From an uncultured Elusimicrobia bacterium (GTDB taxonomy: Bacteria; Elusimicrobiota; Elusimicrobia; Elusimicrobiales; Elusimicrobiaceae): a stretch of DNA of 6,993 bases. The stretch is taken from contig CALYRQ010000047.1 of NCBI GenBank assembly GCA_945483375.1, positions 1 to 6,993 on the forward strand. Direction: 5' to 3'. Shown in pieces: positions 1 through 4,516 of the stretch. Under the pieces are notes generated by a model, which did not search any database, was not told where the DNA came from, and saw only the letters and a list, made by a program, of their open reading frames with translations. Position 1 is the first letter of the stretch; the number at the start of each line of letters is the position of its first letter. The position numbers and the translations under genes were made by a program.

Positions 1-579
1 GCCTTTGGCATCGTTCCAGCGTTCCATTCGTCCGTCGTCTATGTGAAAATAAAAACCTTCCAATTTTAAGTTCCGGGAATCGACGTCCTGCGCCACAAAA
101 TCGATAGACTGCAAATGAGCCAACTGGTCAAGCACGTTATTTTTTACGGCTTCTTCCAACGTATCCCCCCGATAGCAGGTATGGGTACGGTCCAGCCACG
201 CGCGCAGTTCGGGCGGGAGCTCTTCCAGGTGTTTCAACTTGGCTACGGCGTTACAATCGCTGTGACCTAAAATAACGATGTTTTGCACCTGCAGATTTTT
301 TACCGCAAACCGTAAAGAAGCCACCATAGAAAAATCGTCCTTATCAATTTGGTTGAGCATATTGCGATGCACGCAGATATGGCCGTCGTTGGTATCAAAA
401 ATAGCTTCGGGGCAGACGCGGCTGTCGAAGCAGCTTACCACCATAGAGTGAGGATTTTGAGTATCGGCAATCTGTTCGGCATGCAGAGCGCAAAACCCTT
501 TGCGAACGGAATTGCCATTAAAAAAATTGCGGTATCCGGTGAGTAACTGCCGCATACCTTCATTGGGAAGATTATTCAT
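1..579 (-). CDS. beta-class carbonic anhydrase (3' end cut by window edge)
   Basis: Zinc enzyme interconverting CO2 and bicarbonate, expected in the cytoplasm. I translated 193 residues from the ATG at 579; the frame is still open at base 1, so the C-terminus lies outside. Visible family signatures are S-C-F-D-S-R (zinc ligand C50, catalytic dyad D52/R54) and G-H-S-D-C (zinc ligands H106 and C109), followed by a C-terminal G-F-Y-F-H-I-D-D-G stretch that matches the usual 'GWxYDxxTG' strand. Two normally small positions are unusual: R-N-M-L-N at 72-76 where the family usually has R-N-A-G-N, and N110 where glycine normally follows the last zinc cysteine. The start is chosen because no ATG lies closer upstream and the N-terminus has the expected length. 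A second ATG (M9) has a purine run too close to serve as a ribosome site. No clear Shine-Dalgarno precedes 579. Family assignment is firm; activity is inferred. Confidence 0.93.
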   Translation of the reverse strand, partial: MNNLPNEGMRQLLTGYRNFFNGNSVRKGFCALHAEQIADTQNPHSMVVSCFDSRVCPEAIFDTNDGHICVHRNMLNQIDKDDFSMVASLRFAVKNLQVQNIVILGHSDCNAVAKLKHLEELPPELRAWLDRTHTCYRGDTLEEAVKNNVLDQLAHLQSIDFVAQDVDSRNLKLEGFYFHIDDGRMERWNDAKG

Positions 580-585
580 AATTAT

Positions 586-594
586 ATTGTAGCA
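586..594 (-). promoter_or_regulatory. possible extended -10 promoter of the carbonic anhydrase gene
   Basis: Minus-strand T-G-C-T-A-C-A-A-T fits the extended -10 pattern TGnTAnnnT. The expected transcription start would fall at or next to base 579, the A of the start codon. This would give a leaderless or almost leaderless message, which agrees with the lack of a Shine-Dalgarno. No good -35 is seen at 16-18 bp; TTGTTT at 614-619 is 22 bp away. An overlapping TATAAT at 581-586 would place the start inside the gene. Sequence inspection only. Confidence 0.3.
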
Positions 595-699
595 ATTTAG
601 AACCCAAAGGCGGAAACAAGCCTTAAAATCGGATAGTCGCAAAAAAAGACACAAAAAGAGAAATATCCAAAAAACTTTTCGTGATGACTTATAGCCTGG

Positions 700-720
700 A
701 TTCTGAAACAAGTTCAGAAT
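700..720. repeat. 21-bp palindrome of a widespread intergenic type
   Basis: ATTCTGAA - ACAAG - TTCAGAAT forms a perfect 8-bp stem with a 5-base loop, followed by GAC. Read on the minus strand it gives the TCATTCTGAACTTGTTTCAG-type motif, whose chance translation contains 'HSELVSES'. I recall this motif as a common intergenic repeat in many unrelated bacterial genomes; I could not check that here. It sits directly beside the start of repeat copy A and has no counterpart beside copy B, so it looks like a separate insertion. A 76-residue open frame across it (689-919) is not a gene. Confidence 0.6.
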
Positions 721-724
721 GACA

Positions 725-962
725 GCCAGAAAAGAACGCCGTGCAAGGGCAGAATAACACAATAGATGATTGCCTGATTTGCCAAATTCGCTTTAGATTA
801 TGCGGGCAAGTTGGGCGCATAGGCGTGCCTGAATGGCACGTCAAGCCCAAGGCACGCACAAGATAACAGAATTTGGCAAATTGTTGCCCGGATAAGCAAC
901 AACGGATAAGAATTGTCATTCTTATCCGTTGTGCGTAAATCGCAAGTTAAGTACAGCCGTTA
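725..962. repeat. structured intergenic repeat, copy A
   Basis: Diverged copy of the element at 4239-4516. Shared blocks, in order: GCC(A/G)GAAAA..GAACG, CCGTGCA, AGAATAACA, GTCAAG, AAATTGTTGCCCG, ATAAGCAAC, GTGCG and AAGTTAAGTACAG(C/G)CGTTA. Helices in this copy: an outer 13-bp perfect inverted repeat (777-789 with 869-881); TTGGGC/GCCCAA (811-816 with 845-850); hairpin CGTGCC-TGAAT-GGCACG (824-840); GTTGC/GCAAC with an 8-base loop (883-900); and a 15-bp terminal hairpin (899-932). The last two share two bases, so they may exclude each other. It fills the gap after the SWIB stop codon (975). No protein frame is convincing. It could be a structured RNA, a 3'-UTR element or a palindromic mobile repeat; the sequence alone does not decide, nor does it fix the strand. 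Confidence 0.75.
899..932. other. 15-bp perfect hairpin at the end of repeat copy A
   Basis: ACAACGGATAAGAAT (899-913) pairs without mismatch with ATTCTTATCCGTTGT (918-932) around the loop TGTC. It lies about 43 bases past the SWIB stop codon in the direction of transcription, so it could stop or stabilise that message. Neither strand has a T-run after it, so it is not a classical intrinsic terminator. The matching hairpin in copy B has a different stem sequence of the same length. Confidence 0.7.
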
Positions 963-974
963 CAACCTCAACCG

Positions 975-1232
975 TTATTTGGCGAGGTGTTTGGACAAAT
1001 ACTTGCTCATGTCAAACATGCTGATCTGTTTTTTGCCTTCGAAAATCGGGGCGAGTTTAGCATCAGAGTTGATCATGCGTTTGTTTTTGGCATCCTGCAA
1101 ACCGTTTTTCTTGATGTAATCCCACATTTTTTTAACGACTTCGGTGCGGGGAAGAGCGGCGGAACCCACTACGGCCGCGAGTTCGGCGCTGGGGGTTAAA
1201 GGGGCCATAAATTTAGCGTTAGCTTTTGCCAT
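975..1232 (-). CDS. stand-alone SWIB/MDM2-domain protein, 85 aa
   Basis: A small protein made almost entirely of one SWIB domain. Visible landmarks in order: P-L-T-P-S-A-E-L-A-A-V-V-G (11-23), L-P-R-T-E-V-V-K-K-M-W-D-Y-I-K (27-41), N-G-L-Q-D (43-47), I-N-S-D-A-K-L (54-60) and a C-terminal S-M-F-D-M-S-K-Y-L-S-K-H-L (71-83). This is the family consensus from end to end. In eukaryotes SWIB domains occur in chromatin-remodelling and p53-binding proteins; stand-alone bacterial versions, best known from chlamydiae, have been proposed to act on DNA or chromatin structure. The exact role here is unknown. The frame is open back to 1307, but the start at 1232 is preferred because AGGAGA lies 9 bases before it and the domain needs no extra N-terminus. 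It follows pckA after 108 bases including a hairpin, so it may have its own promoter or be read through. Confidence 0.93.
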   Translation of the reverse strand: MAKANAKFMAPLTPSAELAAVVGSAALPRTEVVKKMWDYIKKNGLQDAKNKRMINSDAKLAPIFEGKKQISMFDMSKYLSKHLAK

Positions 1233-1241
1233 ATTGTTAAT

Positions 1242-1247
1242 TCTCCT
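1242..1247 (-). promoter_or_regulatory. ribosome binding site fixing the SWIB start
   Basis: Minus-strand AGGAGA ends 9 bases before the ATG at 1232. It is the strongest Shine-Dalgarno in the window and argues against the in-frame upstream ATG at 1307, which would add 25 residues and place its own start inside the hairpin at 1291-1315. Confidence 0.8.
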
Positions 1248-1290
1248 GTGTAGTAAGATGAAATGTTGTTTCTTTAATTTTAGTAAATTT

Positions 1291-1315
1291 GGAGCCCTAT
1301 TGTACATAGGGCCCC
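1291..1315 (-). terminator. 10-bp hairpin after pckA, possible terminator or processing site
   Basis: On the minus strand GGGGCCCTAT - GTACA - ATAGGGCTCC pairs over 10 bp with one G-U wobble, starting 25 bases after the pckA stop codon. On the plus strand the wobble becomes an A-C mismatch, so the helix is better formed in the pckA-direction transcript. It is followed by AAATTTACTAAAATT and not a clean U-run. That leaves termination uncertain; 3'-end protection or separation of the pckA and SWIB messages are alternatives. Confidence 0.45.
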
Positions 1316-1340
1316 GTTATAAATTCCGTCGTCAGGAAAG

Positions 1341-2957
1341 TTATTTCACTTTCGGCGCGGCGGCCAAGACTTCTTTGGAGCAGCCGTCTTCGTATTTTTT
1401 GAAATTTTCGATGAACGATTTGGCCAAAGCTTCGTACTTAACCATGTACTCTTCTTTGTTTTTCCAAGAGTTAATCGGATTCAAAATTTCAGACGGCACG
1501 CCTTCGCATTCGGTCGGGATTTGGAAGCCGAACACCGGGTCGGTGATAAAATTCACTTTGGCCAGTTTGCCTTCCAAAGCCGCATTCAAAAGCGCGCGGG
1601 TGTATTTGATGCTGATACGGTTACCGACGCCGTACGGGCCGCCAATCCAGCCCGTGTTGACGAGCCAGCAATCCACGTTATGTTCCTGAATTTTCTTTTT
1701 CAAGAGTTCCGCATACACGGACGGATGCAAGGCCATAAAAGGGCCGCCGAAGCAGGTAGAGAACGTGCTGGTGGGTTCTTTTACGCCTTTTTCCGTACCA
1801 GCCACTTTGGCGGTATAACCGCTGATAAAGTGGTACAAGGCCTGGTCGGGGCTGAGCTTGGAAATAGGCGGCATCACGCCGAAAGCATCGCACGTTAAGA
1901 AAATGATGTTTTTCGGGTGCGGAGCGCGTTTGCTTTCCACTGCGTTATCAATAAAGTTAAGCGGATAGCAGGCGCGGGTGTTTTCGGTCAGCGTATCATC
2001 GTCCAAATTGAGTTTGCCGGTTTCGGGATCAAACACCACGTTTTCCAAAACGGTGCCAAAGCGGTGCGTGGTGGAGTAAATCTGCGGTTCGGCTTCTTGG
2101 TTAAGTTTAATTACTTTGGCGTAGCAGCCGCCTTCAAAGTTAAACACGCCGTCGCTGTCCCAACCGTGTTCATCGTCGCCGATAAGCCCGCGGGTAATGT
2201 CGGCGGACAGAGTGGTTTTGCCGGTGCCGGAGAGGCCGAAGAAGATGGCGCTGTCCTGCTTGTCGCCCACGTTGGCGGAGCAGTGCATCGTCATAATGCC
2301 TTTTTGCGGCAAGAGGAAGTTCATAATGGTAAACAGCGCTTTTTTGTTTTCGCCGCCGTATTCGGAGCCGATGACAAGCACGATTTTCTTTTCGAAGTTG
2401 ATGAGAATCGCGGTTTCGGACACGGTGCCGTCGGTGGCCGGATCCACTTTCATTTTGGGCAGGCAGACCAAGGTAAATTCCGGCACGAACGATTTGAGTT
2501 CTTCCTGTTTGGGTTCAATGAACATATTTTTGACAAACAGGTTAGACCAAGCACATTCGGTAATCGCGCGCACTTTTAAGCGGGACGCTTCGCTGGAACC
2601 GACGTACGCGTCGCGCACGAACAGGTCTTTGTCCTGCACATAAGCCTGCACTTTGGCGAAGATTTTGTCAAAGCATTCGGCTTTAATGCCTTTATTGCTT
2701 TTGCAGTAAAAAAGTTTGCCTTCAATGTCTTTGGTTTCCACGAAGTAGCGGTCGTTCGGGCTGCGGCCGGTGTGTTTGCCCGTGCTGACGCACAAGGGGC
2801 CGCCGTAAACGATGTTGCCTTCTTCGCGTTTTAACGCTTCTTCATATAAGGCCGGAGTGGAATAGTTCCAATACACGGTTTTGTCGGTTTTGAGTCCCGC
2901 GTGTTCAAGTCCATAGTCCGGCTTAAAAAAATCCGGTTTAGCATTTACTGTTTTCAT
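1341..2957 (-). CDS. pckA: phosphoenolpyruvate carboxykinase (ATP), 538 aa
   Basis: Cytoplasmic enzyme catalysing oxaloacetate + ATP = PEP + CO2 + ADP. Length matches the ATP-type family (about 530-540 aa; E. coli has 540). Visible sites: G-R-S-P-N-D-R-Y with substrate-binding R65; Y200 and K206 in the E-Y-G-G-E-N-K-K segment; metal ligand H225 in M-H-C-S-A-N; P-loop G-L-S-G-T-G-K-T-T-L at 241-250 with K247; the metal-binding kinase-2 motif G-D-D-E-H-G-W at 260-266; R328 in E-N-T-R; and the C-terminal adenine-binding region around R-I-S-I-K-Y-T-R (447-454). All catalytic residues I looked for are present. It starts one base after the aminotransferase stop codon, so the two are almost certainly co-transcribed. 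In fermenting anaerobes this enzyme often runs toward oxaloacetate, making ATP; direction here is inferred. A hairpin follows the stop codon. Confidence 0.98.
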   Translation of the reverse strand: MKTVNAKPDFFKPDYGLEHAGLKTDKTVYWNYSTPALYEEALKREEGNIVYGGPLCVSTGKHTGRSPNDRYFVETKDIEGKLFYCKSNKGIKAECFDKIFAKVQAYVQDKDLFVRDAYVGSSEASRLKVRAITECAWSNLFVKNMFIEPKQEELKSFVPEFTLVCLPKMKVDPATDGTVSETAILINFEKKIVLVIGSEYGGENKKALFTIMNFLLPQKGIMTMHCSANVGDKQDSAIFFGLSGTGKTTLSADITRGLIGDDEHGWDSDGVFNFEGGCYAKVIKLNQEAEPQIYSTTHRFGTVLENVVFDPETGKLNLDDDTLTENTRACYPLNFIDNAVESKRAPHPKNIIFLTCDAFGVMPPISKLSPDQALYHFISGYTAKVAGTEKGVKEPTSTFSTCFGGPFMALHPSVYAELLKKKIQEHNVDCWLVNTGWIGGPYGVGNRISIKYTRALLNAALEGKLAKVNFITDPVFGFQIPTECEGVPSEILNPINSWKNKEEYMVKYEALAKSFIENFKKYEDGCSKEVLAAAPKVK

Positions 2958-2958
2958 G

Positions 2959-4167
2959 TTAATCCCTCGTTACAATTTTATCCCCGATTGTAATTTCGTT
3001 CGGAGCCGTTTTATCAAGCGCCCAGCGAATACGGCGCACGCCTTCTATGATAGAAGATTTGTCCGCACAGTAACTGATGCGCAAATACCCTTCGGCTCCA
3101 AACGCCCGACCGGGCACTACGGCCACCAACGCTTTTTCCAACAAATACTGTGCAAGCGCGTTGGAATCTGCGTTATAGTGGCTGAAATCTGCGAAAGAAT
3201 AGAAAGTGCCCGCCGGTTTAACAACCCGCACGTTCGGAATTTTATTGAGTTCTTCCAAAAGCGCGTTGCGGTTTTCTTCCAGAATCTTCCGTAAATCCGA
3301 AATGCAGCTTTGGTCGCCGTTTAAAGCGGCCGCGGCGGCGGTTTCGGACAAATCGCTGTTGCAGGACGTACTTTGCGCCTGCACGCGGCCCATGGCCGCG
3401 ATGAGTTCTTTGTCGGCCGATACCGCCCACCCGATGCGAAGCCCCGTAAGGCCGTACAATTTGGATACGCCGTTAATGATGACAAGGTTCTTGCCTTCTT
3501 TGGCGTACGCGCACGGATTGGGAACGGTTTTTCCGTCAAATACAAGTTGGTGGTAAATATCGTCCATCACCAAAAAGATATGGTTTCTTTCGGCAAACTC
3601 CACCACCGTTTTAATAAAATTTTCCCCGTAAATTTGGCCCGAGGGGTTGCACGGGCTGTTAATCAAAAGGGCTTTGGTTTTGGGCGTAACGGCGGCCAAA
3701 ATCTGCGCCACAGTTACCTGAAGCCCGCTTTCCGGCCGCACGATGACGGGAATCCCCCCCGCCATACGCACCATTTCCGGATAGCTGACCCAGTACGGTG
3801 CGGCAAAGACGACTTCGTCCCCCGGGTTGACGGCGGCCAGCAGAAAATTGAACAAAGCCTGTTTGGCCCCCGCGCTGACGAGCACGTTGGCGGCCTCAAA
3901 ACGGCGGCCGTAATGTTTTTCAGTATAGTTTAACACGGCTTCTTTCAAAGCGGGCGTGCCGGAGCTGGGCGAGTATTTAATTTTGCGGCTTTGGGCCTTC
4001 TCTATAATGGCGTCCACCGCCGCCTGCGGGGCGGGATAAGTAGGTTCGCCGCCGCCTAAATGGATGACGGCCTTTCCCGCGGCTTTGAGCGCACGGGCCT
4101 GGGCGTTTATTTTTAAAGTCGGCGAATCGCCGATTTGCAAAGCGAGTCTACTTAACGCAAGAGACAT
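2959..4167 (-). CDS. aspartate aminotransferase-type PLP enzyme (class I), 402 aa
   Basis: Cytoplasmic PLP-dependent transaminase, most likely moving the amino group between aspartate and 2-oxoglutarate. Visible fold-type I landmarks in order: L-G-G-G-E-P-T-Y (37-44); the cofactor-phosphate loop S-A-G-A-K-Q-A (98-104); P-Y-W-V-S-Y-P-E-M (124-132), typical of AspB-like aspartate transaminases; S-P-C-N-P-S-G (171-177) with N174; D202 and Y205 contacting the PLP ring; S-K-L-Y-G-L-T-G-L-R-I-G-W (235-247) with Schiff-base lysine K236; and the carboxylate-binding arginine R363 in Y-L-R-I-S-Y. The start at 4167 has AGAGGA five bases upstream. The last 12 or so residues (E-I-T-I-G-D-K-I-V-T-R-D) form a tail whose codons also carry the pckA ribosome site. 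Pairing with pckA supports oxaloacetate/aspartate as substrates. Other amino acids accepted by this subfamily cannot be excluded, so no symbol is given. Confidence 0.92.
   Translation of the reverse strand: MSLALSRLALQIGDSPTLKINAQARALKAAGKAVIHLGGGEPTYPAPQAAVDAIIEKAQSRKIKYSPSSGTPALKEAVLNYTEKHYGRRFEAANVLVSAGAKQALFNFLLAAVNPGDEVVFAAPYWVSYPEMVRMAGGIPVIVRPESGLQVTVAQILAAVTPKTKALLINSPCNPSGQIYGENFIKTVVEFAERNHIFLVMDDIYHQLVFDGKTVPNPCAYAKEGKNLVIINGVSKLYGLTGLRIGWAVSADKELIAAMGRVQAQSTSCNSDLSETAAAAALNGDQSCISDLRKILEENRNALLEELNKIPNVRVVKPAGTFYSFADFSHYNADSNALAQYLLEKALVAVVPGRAFGAEGYLRISYCADKSSIIEGVRRIRWALDKTAPNEITIGDKIVTRD
2964..2968 (-). promoter_or_regulatory. pckA ribosome binding site inside the aminotransferase gene
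   Basis: Minus-strand GAGGG lies six bases before the pckA ATG and is made from the last sense codons of the upstream gene (ACG AGG GAT, then TAA). Ribosomes ending on the first gene would therefore sit on the start site of the second, the usual arrangement for translational coupling. Confidence 0.75.
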
Positions 4168-4172
4168 AATTT

Positions 4173-4193
4173 TCCTCTACCGACATTCTACCA
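4173..4193 (-). promoter_or_regulatory. likely extended -10 promoter and ribosome site of the aspC-like/pckA operon
   Basis: Minus-strand TGGTAGAAT (4193 to 4185) matches the extended -10 form TGnTAnnnT and is preceded by an AT-rich stretch TTTTTTAAATTTAAA. No clear -35 is present, as is usual for extended -10 sites. The expected start near 4178 leaves about ten bases of leader, just enough for the AGAGGA ribosome site at 4173-4178. It would drive the aminotransferase and pckA together. Confidence 0.45.
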
Positions 4194-4238
4194 TTTAAAT
4201 TTAAAAAATGGGCAGGTTGTATTTGGGTACTTGGATAC

Positions 4239-4516
4239 GCCGGAAAAAAGAACGGTTTTCAGCACAGACGTTATTCAAGTGCCGTGCAGGATAGAATAAC
4301 ATTACGTTACATCGGCTGATTTTTCAGATTTGCGCTAAATTTGCGTTGCCAGTTGCCACCCTGCGGGCCGCCGCTCAGCGTGGCTGTAAGCCACGTCAAG
4401 GGCAAGGGAACGCAAAGTTAGCCAAATATGGAAAATTGTTGCCCGTATAAGCAACGAAACGCAAAGAAATTTTCTTTGCGTTTCGTGCGAATTATAGAAG
4501 TTAAGTACAGGCGTTA
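4239..4516. repeat. structured intergenic repeat, copy B
   Basis: Diverged copy of the element at 725-962, about 40 bp longer; 27 of those bases form one block (4255-4281) absent from copy A. Helices: an outer imperfect stem of about 28 bp (4319-4347 with 4409-4436) whose core is 12 of 13 paired (4335-4347 with 4409-4421); TTGCC/GGCAA (4353-4357 with 4401-4405); hairpin CGTGGC-TGTAA-GCCACG (4379-4395); GTTGC/GCAAC with an 8-base loop (4438-4455); and a 15-bp terminal hairpin (4454-4486). The final CGTTA (4512-4516) overlaps the stop codon of the large gene. AGAATAAC at 4293-4300 and GTTATTCT at 4513-4520 form an 8-bp inverted repeat around most of the element. No target-site duplication and no protein frame are seen. 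Confidence 0.75.
4454..4486. other. 15-bp perfect hairpin at the end of repeat copy B
   Basis: ACGAAACGCAAAGAA (4454-4468) pairs perfectly with TTCTTTGCGTTTCGT (4472-4486) around a 3-base loop. It begins 27 bases past the stop codon of the large secreted protein in the transcribed direction. As in copy A, no T-run follows, so it may end or protect the message without being a standard intrinsic terminator. Confidence 0.7.

Larger units (their letters stand above)
580..724. other. AT-rich spacer upstream of the carbonic anhydrase gene
   Basis: No convincing coding frame is seen. The stretch holds the promoter candidate above, a small 5-bp dyad AAGGC/GCCTT at 607-624 and an A-rich run at 639-675 (T-rich on the minus strand). 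It ends with the palindrome at 700-720, and copy A of the structured repeat begins at 725. The minus-strand T-rich run could help transcription end before the carbonic anhydrase gene, but I see no compact GC-rich hairpin directly in front of it, so I do not call a terminator. Confidence 0.5.

Noticed and set aside
607..624. AAGGC/GCCTT dyad upstream of the carbonic anhydrase as a terminator or riboswitch
   Set aside because: Only five base pairs with an 8-base loop, no T-run on the relevant strand, and no known riboswitch core recognised.
689..919. 76-residue open frame on the minus strand across repeat copy A
   Set aside because: It is built from the palindrome (giving the chance 'HSELVSES' peptide) and the repeat's helices; it has no ribosome site and no protein-like composition.
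1233..1307. N-terminal extension of the SWIB protein from an upstream ATG
   Set aside because: The strong AGGAGA site precedes the internal ATG at 1232, and the extension starts inside a hairpin and adds nothing to the domain.
1917..2579. Long plus-strand open frame opposite pckA
   Set aside because: It lies entirely antisense to a complete PEP carboxykinase and has the low-complexity Phe/Gly/Val/His make-up of a reverse-frame shadow.
3373..3933. Plus-strand open frame opposite the aminotransferase
   Set aside because: Antisense shadow of a complete, conserved gene; no recognisable domain.
725..4516. The paired repeats as integron attC sites
   Set aside because: GTTAAGT fits the GTTRRRY core and the element is palindromic, but I found no matching RYYYAAC partner at the other end and no integrase or cassette layout.
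725..4516. The paired repeats as a CRISPR array
   Set aside because: Only two copies about 3.5 kb apart separated by genes; no short regular repeat-spacer pattern.
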